DNA of 64,000 bases from Eikenella corrodens (GCF_003990355.1 NZ_CP034670.1:1984001-2048000), one strand, 5' to 3'; positions 33,794 through 43,595 are shown, counted from the stretch's first letter. Numbers and translations are program-made. Notes: a model not told the origin generated them from the sequence alone.

Positions 33794-34309
33794 ATGCTAA
33801 TAGACCGCGAACAAGCCCGGCGCCTGCTGGCTGAATACGAAATGAGCCAACTCTCCAGCGAACAAAAGCCCAGCCTAGTTGTGGATTATTGGTGTTCGTT
33901 TGAAGATTTTAGCATTGGCCACGAATTAAAATCCTTTCTAGCCAACCATGAAGCCGAAAATCTAAGCGAATACACAGATTTTTTCCGCCCCATCGTCCTT
34001 ATCGGTTTGGCAGACCAATATCAAATCTTCAACAACAAATACCTGGCTGCAGAATTAAAACGGCATACTCAAAACGAATTTCAAGTAACCGGCAATGAAA
34101 AACAAGCCTTATCATCCTGCTCCTGCTGCTCGTTTTATTCCCTCAGCCCTCCGGTTGATTACGCTGTTTGCCCGATTTGCCAATGGGAAAACGACGGCAC
34201 AAGCGGCGAGCAATACTCTGCCATCAACCGCAGCACGCTCAGCCGATACCGAGAAAACTTCCTAGAAAACCATTCAAAAAGCGCACTGCAAGCCAAATAC
34301 ATTTTTTAA
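33794..34309 (+). CDS. CPCC-like cysteine-rich protein
   Basis: 171 residues from ATG; a GTG four codons earlier is possible and neither has a clear Shine-Dalgarno. The C-terminal half carries CSCCSFYSL and YAVCPICQWENDG, the paired-cysteine zinc-ribbon-like layout of the CPCC family; members are often found as immunity-like genes near toxins. The N-terminal 100 residues are not recognised. More AT-rich than hemC, and followed by a Sel1 gene with foreign uptake words, so it is probably acquired. Confidence 0.6.
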   Translation: MLIDREQARRLLAEYEMSQLSSEQKPSLVVDYWCSFEDFSIGHELKSFLANHEAENLSEYTDFFRPIVLIGLADQYQIFNNKYLAAELKRHTQNEFQVTGNEKQALSSCSCCSFYSLSPPVDYAVCPICQWENDGTSGEQYSAINRSTLSRYRENFLENHSKSALQAKYIF

Positions 34310-34356
34310 ACGGTTCTGCACAGCAGCCGTCTAAAACCCCCAGAAAGGCAGAAACC

Positions 34357-35160
34357 ATGAATCCTAAATCCCTCTACCGCGCCGCCCTGCTCGAATACCT
34401 CTTTTACGCCTCCTTAACCGCCGACCCGGCCGAAGCCCGCGCCGCCTACCGCACATACCGCCAACTCGCCAAAAAAGGCTGTCCCGACAGCTGGTTCGGC
34501 CTCGGCCGCGCCCGCCAGTACGGTTACGGTGTCAAACCAAACCCCGCAAAAGCCGAAAAATATTACCGCCGTGCCGCCAAACTCGGCCACGCCGAAGCAC
34601 AGGAAGCCCTCGGCTGCCTATACGAATTTGCAGAAAAGCCCGACTACCGCCGCGCCCGCAAATGGTATGCACGCGCCGCCGCCCAACGCAGCAGCGACGC
34701 CCCCAATGCCGCCTACCGCCTCGGTTATCTATATGAAAAAGGCCTGGGCGGCAAAAAAGACATCCAGGCCGCCTGCCGGCTCTACCGCCGCACCGCCAAA
34801 AACGGCCACGCCGATGCCCAACGCACCCTCGGCTACCTGTACGAAAAAGGCCTCGGCCTGCCCGAAAACCATGCCAAAGCCCGCAAATGGTACGCCCGCG
34901 CCGCCCTGCAGGCAGATGCCACCGCCTGCAACAACATGGGCTTCCTCTACTACAACGGCAAAGGCGTGCGCCGCAGCAAAAGCCTAGCGAAAAAATGGTA
35001 CAAACTCGCCGCCCGCGCGGGCAGTATCCTTGCCTTATCCAATCTCGGCGTTCTCTATGAAGATGCAGGCCGTCTGAAAAAAGCCGTCCGCTACTACCGC
35101 CGTGCCGCCGAGGCAGGCAACAAATATGCCGCCAAGCAATTGAAGCGGCTGGATAAGTAA
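34357..35160 (+). CDS. Sel1-repeat protein
   Basis: 267 residues with six tandem Sel1-like helical repeats (for example LGYLYEKGLGLPENHAKARK and MGFLYYNGKGVRRSKSLAKK). No signal peptide, very basic, likely a cytoplasmic protein-binding scaffold. AGAAAGG precedes the ATG. The sixth repeat contains the uptake word AGGCCGTCTGAA of Neisseria rather than the Eikenella word, read as AGRLK. Follows the CPCC-like gene by 47 bases, probably co-transcribed. Sel1 genes occur beside toxin and immunity genes, but no toxin is present here. Confidence 0.82.
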   Translation: MNPKSLYRAALLEYLFYASLTADPAEARAAYRTYRQLAKKGCPDSWFGLGRARQYGYGVKPNPAKAEKYYRRAAKLGHAEAQEALGCLYEFAEKPDYRRARKWYARAAAQRSSDAPNAAYRLGYLYEKGLGGKKDIQAACRLYRRTAKNGHADAQRTLGYLYEKGLGLPENHAKARKWYARAALQADATACNNMGFLYYNGKGVRRSKSLAKKWYKLAARAGSILALSNLGVLYEDAGRLKKAVRYYRRAAEAGNKYAAKQLKRLDK

Positions 35161-35183
35161 ACATCGGCCGTTTCAGACGGCCT
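35067..35183. repeat. Pair of Neisseria-dialect uptake sequences (AG-DUS)
   Basis: AGGCCGTCTGAA at 35067-35078 and its complement TTCAGACGGCCT at 35172-35183. The second is part of a small hairpin (GGCCGT/ACGGCC) just after the Sel1 stop. A third perfect copy is at 36466-36477 in the receptor gene. All other uptake words I saw are the Eikenella type or one base from it. Confidence 0.92.
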
Positions 35184-35208
35184 TCTAAAGAGGCTACCTG
35201 AAAACAAA

Positions 35209-35258
35209 AATCGGCGTGTGTGGGCCAGATGATGAAATCCGGCCCACACACGCCGATT
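35209..35258. repeat. Perfect 18-bp inverted repeat
   Basis: AATCGGCGTGTGTGGGCC and its exact complement are separated by 14 bases. There is no T-run, so it is not a standard terminator. It lies just after a DUS downstream of the Sel1 gene. Confidence 0.85.
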
Positions 35259-35561
35259 GCCGCTTATCCGAGTGTTGCACTTGAAATCCGAATCCAAGAG
35301 CCTTTTTCCCGGTTGGCCATAATGCCAAGGCAAACTGTATTATGCTTAACCTTCAGGTAGCCTGCACAAGAATGGCTTGCAACAAACATTATTAAGAGAT
35401 AGCGGCTCAATCCCCCCATGCCATCTGTCGTTCCGGTATGCCACACAAGGGCTACCTGAAAACAGCCAAGCACAGCAGCAACCGGCAGGCAACAACGATT
35501 GGCTACATTATTGAAAACAGTTCCTATTTCTGTTATTGTCTGCGTACCGCATCATCTAGAT
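35259..35561. other. Intergenic upstream of the receptor gene
   Basis: No frame looks coding. Two Eikenella DUS copies (near 35351 and 35449). A weak promoter candidate, TTGAAA at 35511 with TATTGT 17 bases on, precedes the operator-like repeat. Confidence 0.4.
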
Positions 35562-35586
35562 AATTCCCTATAAACAATAGGGAATT
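35562..35586. promoter_or_regulatory. Operator-like inverted repeat upstream of the receptor
   Basis: AATTCCCTAT-AAACA-ATAGGGAATT, ten-base perfect arms, ending 31 bases before the receptor start. It does not match the Fur consensus I know. It could bind a regulator or form a leader hairpin. Confidence 0.5.
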
Positions 35587-35617
35587 TAATCTTCCTTCCG
35601 CTTCTCTTCCCTTATAT

Positions 35618-38600
35618 ATGACAATCATGACAACCCAATCTTTTTGCCCTAAGCTGTTGGTCGTGCTGCTGACCAGTGCCTTTGCCCATATGCAGGCTGT
35701 AGCCGATTCTGCCGTTGCCAAGAATGACAGTACGCCGCCTACCGTAGAACTCGAAACCATCGAAATCCGAGGCCGCCGTCCCGACCAGCGCGGCGCCGAC
35801 GACGTATACCGCAAGAACGTGTCCAATGTTTACGTCGGGCGCGAATATCTCGAGCGTTTCCAAGTCAATGCTGCCGGCGACGTGCTCAAAGGCCTGAACG
35901 GCGTGTACAACATGAACACCCGTACCGCCGGCGGCGCGATTACGCCCAACATACGCGGCATCACCGGCAAGGGCCGCATCCCCGTTACCGTAGACGGCAC
36001 CGAACAAACCGTAGACGTATGGATGAACAACTACGGCGTGGGCGACCGCAACTACCTCGACCCCGCCCTGTTCCGCAGCATCGCCGTGGAAAAAAGCCCG
36101 GCGCTCACACGCGGCGTGAAATCCGGCGTCGGCGGCGCGGTAACCATCCGCACCATCGAAGCCCAAGACATCGTGCCCGAAGGCGAACGCTGGGGCTTCC
36201 AATTCAAAAGCGAGTTTTCCAACAACAGCCGCCGCCCGGCCAACGACCTCAACCAATGGCTGGGCTGGGAAGACTACCGCACCCTGCCCTTCGGCGCCAC
36301 CGCCGACGGCGCGGGCGGCGGTTCCGACCCGCTGACCGGCCAGCAAAGCCCGCAGGCACTGGTGGCCGACGGCCTCGCCCCACCCGCACACAAAAGCGGC
36401 CGCGACAATTGGCGCTTCGGCGGCGACCGCAGTTATATGGCCGCCGCCGCCTTCAAAACCGAACTTTCAGACGGCCTAGCCGCCTACAGCTACCGCAACA
36501 AAGGCAACTACTTTGCCGGCACCAAGGGGGCGGAAGGCTACCTGAATAATCCGGTATACGACCTGCAACGCTGCTACGACCAAGGCGGCAGCGATTTCAA
36601 CTGCAAAAACTCCGCCACCTTTATTCCGAATATGGCGCGCATCTACCACCCCGGCGTGGAAGTGATCAACAGCAACACCGAAACCAAAACCCTGCTGTTG
36701 AAAAACAACTGGCACCTGCCCGACAGCCACAACCTCGGCTGGCAGTATATGCGCACCGACGTGCGCTTCGGCGAAATCAACCCCTTCCACACCACCTATG
36801 TGATGAATATGGAGGAACACAACCCGAGCAGCCGCCCCAAAGCACTGTCGCCGCAGGTGCAGAGCATCGATTCCACCATCCGCACCGACACCTACAAACT
36901 CGGCTGGGGCTGGAAGCCCGAAGGCAGCCGCTGGCTCGATCTGCAAACCAATTTGTGGCGCATCAAAACCGACAGCACCCGCCACCAGAGCGGCGGCATG
37001 GAATTGTCTGTCGCCGGGCGCGATCTGTATTACGATGCCTGGCATTGGTGCAACCGGCGCGGCCAGCTGCCGCCCGAGCAAGCCGACTCCTACGCCGACT
37101 GCAACGAGCTGCTGGACGATTTCGGCATCAGCGGCATGAGCAAAGAAGAAGTGATGCGGCTGCTGCCCAACGACAACGGGCGGTTCCGCGTACTCTCCGG
37201 CGCCGAGCAGAAAACCAGCGTCAGCCGCACCGGATTCGATATCAGTAACCGCTTCCGCCCGCATCCGCGCCTGAGCATGACCCTGTCCGCCGACTATCAG
37301 AAAGAAAAGCTGGAGGAAGAAGTGGAAATCGTCAATTCAAAAGACCTGTTCAACCTGGCCGGCATGGCCACCGGCATGACCAAGCTGGCCGGCCCGCGCG
37401 GCGGCGAGCGGCGCGAATGGGGGACGAACCTGGTGTTCGACTGGCAGGCCACCGACCGCCTGAAAATCTCCGCCGGCATCCGCTACCACAATTTCAGGGG
37501 CTTCGATACCGCCCTGGCCGAAGGCCGCGCACGGCGCGATCCGCGCTATCGGGCGGGCCAGGAGGGAACAGCATATATAGGGCGGGGGCCTATCTACCTT
37601 ATATGGAATTGGTAAGCGATCAGGAACAGCGCGACTGGGATGCGGTGGCCGAACAGCGCCGTCAGGCCCGTCTATCCGGCGATGCCGCCGCCATTGCCGC
37701 CGCCGAGCAGGCAGAGCGGGTGCACGGTGCCAAATATAATCTGCCGAAATACGATGACGGCAGCGATGAATACTATACAGACAGCTACCGTCGTATCGAT
37801 AGCAATGGGTATGCCTACTATTACGATTGGCAATTGCCTTTGCCTTCCAACCACAACTCTCCCCTATATCGGATGCGCCCGGTTTTTGTTCCTTATGTCA
37901 ACGGCAAGCTGGACAGCCGCGTATGGGAACAACACTATCATTCCGGTATGTTTGAAGAAAAAACAGACAACCCGCAGGGATTAAACGGCAGCTACAACCG
38001 TTATTGGCTGCACGGAGACCGCTCTCCCTATGCCTCAGGTTATTACGGTTGCGAGAAAGACATCCCGGGCTGTGCCATGCTTCGGCGTAAATTAAGCGAT
38101 AGCGGTGAAGGCACACTAGTCCCGGGCTTGGGCCAAGGCATAGTGACCCGCAGATACACCGAAGAGCAATACTGGGCAATGCCCAAACCGATACGGGCGC
38201 ATGCCTGGGCGCCGACCATTGCCGTCAGCTACGATTTAACCGACAACAGCCGCTTGTTCGCACGCTACGCACAGATGACCCGCTTCCCCAGTGTGTATGA
38301 GGTTGGCAGTTTTTATAATGATGTGGCTTATGTCGGCAAGCCGACAGCGCCGACTTTCCGCTTCAAACCCGAACGCAGCCGCAGCTGGGAAATCGGCTAC
38401 AGCTTTGATTTCGCCCCCTATTGGAGCAAGTTGCGCGCCGGCGATATCCGCCTCACCTACTACCGCAACCGGATTGAAAACGTAATCGAAACCACCGATT
38501 ATTTCCGCACCACCCAATACGACCGCAAAGACACCGCCGGGCTGGAATGGCAGAGCCGTATCGATACCGGCCGTTTCTTCGCCTCCCTCGGCGCCACCTA

Positions 38601-39063
38601 CCGCCTGAAACAGCAGATGTGCGACCGCGATATGGCTTTTGATTTCGACCCCTACGGCTACAAAGGCGTGCCGGTCTGCATCGAAGGCGGCTACGGCAGC
38701 ACGCGCGGCTATCAGGCCTTGCAGCCGAAATATTCGATTAATCTGGATGCCGGTGTGCGCCTGCTGGGCGAACGGCTTGAACTCGGCCTACGCGGCATCT
38801 ACCATAGCAGCGTCAATACCAAGCAATACGACGCCCTGTTACAAAAAGAATTGGGCTATATTTTCAACACCAGCGGCAAGCCTTACCATTGGCGCCCATC
38901 TTTAACTTGGGATGTCTATGGCCGCTATCAGCTGCATAAAAACTTGGGTGTGAATCTCGGTATCACCAACCTGACCAACCGCTACTATCTCGACCCGATG
39001 TCCAACGTGCCCGCCCCCGGGCCGGGCAGAACGGTTACCTTCGGCCTCACCGCCAAATTCTAG
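35618..39063 (+). pseudogene. TonB-dependent outer-membrane receptor (hemophilin/heme type), frameshifted
   Basis: Two overlapping frames together form one receptor of about 1,150 residues. The first contains the signal peptide, a TonB-box-like VELETIEIRGRR, and the plug (LERFQVNAAGDVLKGLNGVY, TPNIRGITGKGRIPVTVDG, VEKSPALTRGVKSGVGGAV). The second contains the rest of the barrel, with RLFARYAQMTRFPSVYEVG and a C-terminus ending TFGLTAKF as expected for a BAM substrate. The frame is lost between about 37555 and 37610, where GGGCGGGCC, GGAGGG and GGGCGGGGG occur; gaining one base there, for instance in the GGGGG run, restores it. The first frame otherwise ends at 37615. It is first in a cluster with a Slam substrate and Slam, so it is expected to import heme delivered by the secreted protein. 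Confidence 0.82.
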
Positions 39064-39069
39064 CCATCA

Positions 39070-39121
39070 AGGCTACCTGAAAAACACCGTTTGCTATACA
39101 GCCGGAATTTTCAGGTAGCCT
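39070..39121 (+). terminator. DUS pair after the receptor gene
   Basis: AAGGCTACCTGAAAA and TTTTCAGGTAGCCT, separated by about 24 bases. Confidence 0.55.
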
Positions 39122-39298
39122 GACCGGCACACCGGCCGAAAACAGGCCGGCAGAAAGATAACGATACAGACGCATCACGGAACAACACAAACCCAACCAC
39201 CCCCGCCTTTTGGGGCAATGGTTTTTACCGTTTTTTCCGCCTTCGGGCGGCAACAAAACGGGGCTTCTCGTTTAATCACTTTTTATAAGGAGACAATT

Positions 39299-40255
39299 AT
39301 GTCTATGCGTAATCAAACCCTGTTGGCCGTATTGCTGTGCGGCGTTTTCGGTGTGGCTGTGGCAGCACCCGGTATCCGAGAATACGGCGGTTCTTCCGAG
39401 CTGGATAATGTAGACCCCGGTATGTCGGAGGCACTGCCTTTCGGAGCCGGCGAGGCCGGTTTGCGCTTCACCAGCGGCAACCACTGGTCAACCAGTATCA
39501 ATCTGGAAAAAGGTCCGGTACAACATATCCGCGCCAAATATAATGACCGCAATAAGACACCGATACCAATTAACGGTACTGACCCCTATGCCAACGTTAA
39601 TGGCACTCGAAATCCGCAATATCTGACCCTGCGCGATGTCGCCCCGGTTATCGGCTGGTTCTACAACCCCAAACTGGGTCAGGTGTGGTATGAAAACCGC
39701 CACAACAACACCGAAGTGCACAGCGTGCGCCAGATGGCCAACCCGGCCATTCCTGCCGCACCCAAATTCGGCGGCCTGGTCATCGCCAAGGTGCCGGGTA
39801 TGAACGGCAGCGACGGCAACGTGTTCTTCGGCGAATGGGCGCCGCGCGCCGGCAACCCGCCGCAAAACAGCACCGACCTGAATATGGGCGACAGCCGCCG
39901 CACCGTTTGGTATGTGGGCGACAACCCAACCACCAATATGCCGAATTTGGTTAATGCACAATACAATGTGTTGGGTGTGAACAAACACACACCGGGTCAG
40001 AACGACTTCTACACCGGCACATTAACTGCCAATTACGGCGGCAGTAAAGGTTCTTTGATTGGCAATCTGACGCGCGGTTCGGATAGCATTGACTTTGCCG
40101 ACACCAATATTAATTCTCGCGGCATATTTGACAACGGCAAGGCTAACGAACACATCAGCGGCCGCTTCTACGGCAGCGGCGCGGAAGCCTTGGCCGGTAT
40201 TGTTGACCGTGCAGGTGTTGACAAAGACGTAGCCTTCGGCGGCCGCAAACAATAG
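39299..40255 (+). CDS. Secreted hemophilin-like Slam substrate
   Basis: 318 residues with a Sec signal peptide (MRNQTLLAVLLCGVFGVAVA, cut before APGIREYG) and no lipobox cysteine at the cleavage site, so it should be released rather than anchored. The N-terminal part (GGSSELDNVD..., NPKLGQVWYENRHNNTEVHS) may be the ligand-binding handle. The C-terminal 100 residues form the small barrel typical of TbpB/fHbp-type Slam substrates: FYTGTLTANYGGSKGSLIGN, then GRFYGSGAEALAGIV and the final VAFGGRKQ. AAGGAGA precedes the ATG. Between a TonB receptor and Slam, it resembles hemophilin HphA of the HphA/HphR/HsmA type. Ligand (heme or hemoglobin) is inferred from that layout only. Confidence 0.72.
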   Translation: MSMRNQTLLAVLLCGVFGVAVAAPGIREYGGSSELDNVDPGMSEALPFGAGEAGLRFTSGNHWSTSINLEKGPVQHIRAKYNDRNKTPIPINGTDPYANVNGTRNPQYLTLRDVAPVIGWFYNPKLGQVWYENRHNNTEVHSVRQMANPAIPAAPKFGGLVIAKVPGMNGSDGNVFFGEWAPRAGNPPQNSTDLNMGDSRRTVWYVGDNPTTNMPNLVNAQYNVLGVNKHTPGQNDFYTGTLTANYGGSKGSLIGNLTRGSDSIDFADTNINSRGIFDNGKANEHISGRFYGSGAEALAGIVDRAGVDKDVAFGGRKQ

Positions 40256-40425
40256 CCGCAGCCACGGCAAGCCGCACACATTGGTTTTATAGCAGACAAA
40301 GACGGTCTGAAACGCTTCAGGCCGCCCTTATGCCGACACCCAAACCATTTTCAGGTAGCCTTTATCCCAATCGTCAAACAAACACCGCAGGCTACCTGAA
40401 AAACCATTCCCGGAAGCCCAGGCCC

Positions 40426-41907
40426 ATGAACAAACCCCTCAGCCTCGCCCTCTGCCTGCTGCTGCCCTCCTTCGCCCGTGCCGACGACACCGACGACGAA
40501 CGCCGCCTGCTCGACGAGGGCAGCCGCCAAACCCGGCAATACCGTGAAAGCAGCTGGCTGGGCGGGCAGGATGCCGCCGCCGTAGAGGACGACAGCGGCT
40601 ACATCAATATAGGCGGACAGGTTTATTCCGTCGGAGACACGGCCGAAGAGCTGGAAAGCGCGATTTACCACGCCATCAACGCACGACAATGGCACAAGGC
40701 CGAACAATTCGCCGCCCGCTACGCCACACTGCCGCAGCACAAACCCTCGCTGCCCGACTTGGCCGCCGGCCTGCAGGCACGCGCCCGGGGCGACTACCGC
40801 CTGGCCGCTGTCCGGTTCAAACGCGCCGCTGCCGCCGAACCCGGCAATGCCCGCATCAGCCTCGAACTCGCCCGCGTCTATACCGAAGACAACCAAAACC
40901 GCGAGGCCGCCGCCGAATTCCGCCGTGCTGTCGATATCGGGCTGCCTGAAGAAACCCGCGCCTTAGTCGGCCAATATCAAAACGAACTGGGCAGACGCCG
41001 CAGCTGGCACGGCCAACTTAGCCTCGGTTACGGCTACAACAATAACATCAACCAAGGAAACGGCAGCCGCCTGTGCGTGTGGCAAATTGCCGGCATCTGC
41101 CTGATGGAGCGCGTACTGCCGCAGCCGATAGCATCCGGCCTGTGGCAATACAGCGCCACCGCCCTGCGTACCCTCCCGCTTACCGGCCACCACGGCCTGC
41201 ACCTGCGCGGGCTGGCCTACGGCACCCGCTACCGGCGCGAAGACCCGCAGCAAACCGTTTCCCCCGACTACAGCTACCACACCGCCGCCCTCTACGCCGG
41301 CTACGACTACGCCGACATCCGTAACCATTTCACCCTGCTGCCCTATTTCGAGCACGACTTCCGTAACAAACACACCCACTACCGCGCCTGGGGCATCGAT
41401 GCCGAATGGGCGCGCACCCTGTCGCCGCGCTGGCAGATCAGCCTGCGCGGCGGTGCCAAACGCCATCATTACAGCGGGGAAAACCGCCGCTATTTCGCCG
41501 ACTACAGCCAATACGAAGCCGGACTCGGCGCCGAATGGGCGGCAGGGCGGAGTTGGGGGCTGTTTGCCAACCTCGACACTGCCCGCAAAGCCTATACCGA
41601 AGCCGCCGCCTCCAGCCGCGAATACGCCGCCCGGCTCGGCCTTTACAAAATGTTCGGCCAAACCGCCTACGCCAACCTGCTGCTGATGCACCGCCGCAGC
41701 CGCTACGGCGCGGCCAGCTTCGTCAGCAACGGCAAACGGCGCGAAGACAGGCAATACGCCGCCGTCGCCGCGCTGGGCTTCCCGCGCTGGCAGTGGCACG
41801 GCATTTACCCCGAGCTGCGCTTCAGGCACACCGTAAACCGCAGCAATGCAGACTACTACCGCTATCGGCAAAACGAAGTGCTATTGAACCTGCGTTATCG
41901 GTTTTAA
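40426..41907 (+). CDS. Slam outer-membrane translocon (DUF560)
   Basis: 493 residues: signal peptide MNKPLSLALCLLLPSFARA, an N-terminal periplasmic TPR-like domain (HKAEQFAARYA, ARARGDYRLAAVRFKRAAAA, ISLELARVYTEDNQNREAAA), then a 14-strand DUF560 barrel beginning SWHGQLSLGYGYNNNINQGN and ending in EVLLNLRYRF. Slam proteins move lipoproteins or hemophilins across the outer membrane; this one should serve the protein just upstream. The 170-base gap holds an Eikenella DUS pair and a degenerate Neisseria-type pair (near 40300-40325). Confidence 0.88.
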   Translation: MNKPLSLALCLLLPSFARADDTDDERRLLDEGSRQTRQYRESSWLGGQDAAAVEDDSGYINIGGQVYSVGDTAEELESAIYHAINARQWHKAEQFAARYATLPQHKPSLPDLAAGLQARARGDYRLAAVRFKRAAAAEPGNARISLELARVYTEDNQNREAAAEFRRAVDIGLPEETRALVGQYQNELGRRRSWHGQLSLGYGYNNNINQGNGSRLCVWQIAGICLMERVLPQPIASGLWQYSATALRTLPLTGHHGLHLRGLAYGTRYRREDPQQTVSPDYSYHTAALYAGYDYADIRNHFTLLPYFEHDFRNKHTHYRAWGIDAEWARTLSPRWQISLRGGAKRHHYSGENRRYFADYSQYEAGLGAEWAAGRSWGLFANLDTARKAYTEAAASSREYAARLGLYKMFGQTAYANLLLMHRRSRYGAASFVSNGKRREDRQYAAVAALGFPRWQWHGIYPELRFRHTVNRSNADYYRYRQNEVLLNLRYRF

Positions 41908-42075
41908 TGGCGCTCTTATCGAAAAATTTACAGTCGGGAAGCCGGCATTTCATGGATGAAGAGCCGGTAACGCCTTTGCCTCGGAATATCTGTCGCTCCG
42001 ACATGCCACGCAAAGGCTACCTGAAAGCAGTAATCCCAACGAAATCAAAACAAACGGCTTGAGTGCTTGGGCAAT

Positions 42076-42181
42076 TATAGTGGATTAAATTTAAATCAGG
42101 ACAAGGCGGCGAGCCGCAGACAGTACAAATAGTACGGCAAGGCGAGCCAACGCTGTACTGGTTTAAATTTAATTCACTATA
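42076..42181 (+). mobile_element. Correia-type repeat, copy f
   Basis: 106 bases, ends TATAGTGGATTAAATTTAAA and TTTAAATTTAATTCACTATA. Contains the word CAGTACAAATAGTACGGCAA, closest to the Neisseria consensus among the copies here. It marks the right border of the imported-looking block. Confidence 0.92.
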
Positions 42182-42254
42182 ACCTTTCAGGCAGCCTTTC
42201 CCAAAACAAAACGCCCGAACCAAAGCCCGGGCGCGTATATTCCAATCAAACCGT

Positions 42255-43595
42255 TCAGCCGAAGAACATCTTGGAGAACAGCAATCCAAAAGCCAAGCTG
42301 AAGCCCATGCTCAGCAGGCCGGGCAGCATAAAGCTGTGGTTAAAAATATATTTGCCGATTTTCGTCGTGCCCGTGCTGTCGAAATCGATAGCGGCAATAA
42401 TCGGGCCGTAGTTCGGAATGAAGAAATAGCCGTTCACTGCCACGAATGTACCGATGATAATCGGTGCGGGCACGCCCAGCGAAATGGCCACCGGGAACAG
42501 CGTCGCCACGGTGGCGCCCTGGCTGTTCACCAACACGGAAAGCACAAACAGCGCAAAGGCAAACGCCCACGGTGCGCTCTGCACCAAGCCGGACACTGCC
42601 TGCTGCACTTCGTCCAAATGCCCGTGCATCAGCGTATCGCCCAGCCAGGCCACGCCAAACACAGCAATCACCGCGCGCATACCGGCATGGAACACCGAGC
42701 CCTGCGTAATCGCATTGCCGTCCGGTTTGCAGGTGAGGATAATCAGCGCGGCAGCGGAAAGCATCACGATTTCAATGGTATGCGCCATCCCCATCGGCTT
42801 ATCGTTAAACACCGGGCGCAGCGAGGGCATCGCGCCGAGCAACACCACCAAAATGGCGGCAAACAGGAAAATCCCCACCGAAACCTTAGCCTTGCCGCTC
42901 ACTTGCGCATCGGCGGCCACGGTTTCCGTATCATACAGCTTGCTGTAGGCCGGGTCTTGCAGGCGGCGTTGGTATTCCGGGTCGTCTTTCAGCTCTTTGC
43001 CCATCCGGTTCACCAGCACGCAGGCAATGCCGATGCCGATGATGGTGGAGGGCACGCTCACTTTAAGCACGTCTGCCATCGTAATATGCTGTGGCTCGAG
43101 ATAGCTCACGCAAGCCACCACTGCCGCCGCAATCGGGCTGGCCACAATGGCAAACTGCGAAGCAATCACCGCCATGGTGAGCGGTCGCTCCGGGCGGATG
43201 CCGTTTTTGCGGCTCACTTCCGCAATCACCGGCAGCACGGAATAGGCCACATGCCCCGTGCCGGCCAAAACGGTGAAGGTGTAGGTAACCATCGGCGCGA
43301 TAAAGGTGATGTATTTCGGGTTTTTATGCAGCACGCGGGTGGCGATTTTAATCATATAGTCCAAACCGCCGGCCGCCTGCATCGCCGCCGCCGCCGACAC
43401 CACCGCCATAATCATCAGCATCACATCAATCGGCGGGCTGGTGGGCTCCAGGCCGAAACCGAACGACAATATTGCCAAACCTATGCCGCCGAACACGCCC
43501 AAGCCGATGCCGCCCACCTGGGCGCCGGCCAAGATGCACAACAGCACCACGGCAAACTGGATAAAAAACTGCGCATGTTGAGCAAAGAAGCTCAT
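42255..43595 (-). CDS. dcuB: Anaerobic C4-dicarboxylate transporter, DcuA/DcuB family
   Basis: 446 residues, about twelve hydrophobic segments. Exchanges fumarate, succinate or aspartate in the inner membrane. PPIDVMLMIMAVVSAAAAMQ, NPKYITFIAPMVTYTFTVLA and GTGHVAYSVLPVIAEV follow DcuB more than DcuA, and the length equals DcuB of E. coli. Start MSFFAQHAQFF has TTTGGAGA upstream. Fits the facultative, nitrate-using life style also suggested by the NarQ/NarP genes. Confidence 0.9.
   Translation of the reverse strand: MSFFAQHAQFFIQFAVVLLCILAGAQVGGIGLGVFGGIGLAILSFGFGLEPTSPPIDVMLMIMAVVSAAAAMQAAGGLDYMIKIATRVLHKNPKYITFIAPMVTYTFTVLAGTGHVAYSVLPVIAEVSRKNGIRPERPLTMAVIASQFAIVASPIAAAVVACVSYLEPQHITMADVLKVSVPSTIIGIGIACVLVNRMGKELKDDPEYQRRLQDPAYSKLYDTETVAADAQVSGKAKVSVGIFLFAAILVVLLGAMPSLRPVFNDKPMGMAHTIEIVMLSAAALIILTCKPDGNAITQGSVFHAGMRAVIAVFGVAWLGDTLMHGHLDEVQQAVSGLVQSAPWAFAFALFVLSVLVNSQGATVATLFPVAISLGVPAPIIIGTFVAVNGYFFIPNYGPIIAAIDFDSTGTTKIGKYIFNHSFMLPGLLSMGFSLAFGLLFSKMFFG

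Noticed and set aside
35562..35586. Inverted repeat as a Fur box
   Set aside because: The arms AATTCCCTAT do not match the GATAATGATAATC-type consensus; kept only as an unassigned operator-like repeat.
37555..37610. Confident call of poly-G phase variation in the receptor
   Set aside because: The longest run is five G, too short to claim a switching tract from one sequence.
35618..39063. Receptor as HpuB or HmbR
   Set aside because: The partner is a secreted non-lipidated protein with Slam, not lipoprotein HpuA, and HmbR acts alone; a specific name is not justified.
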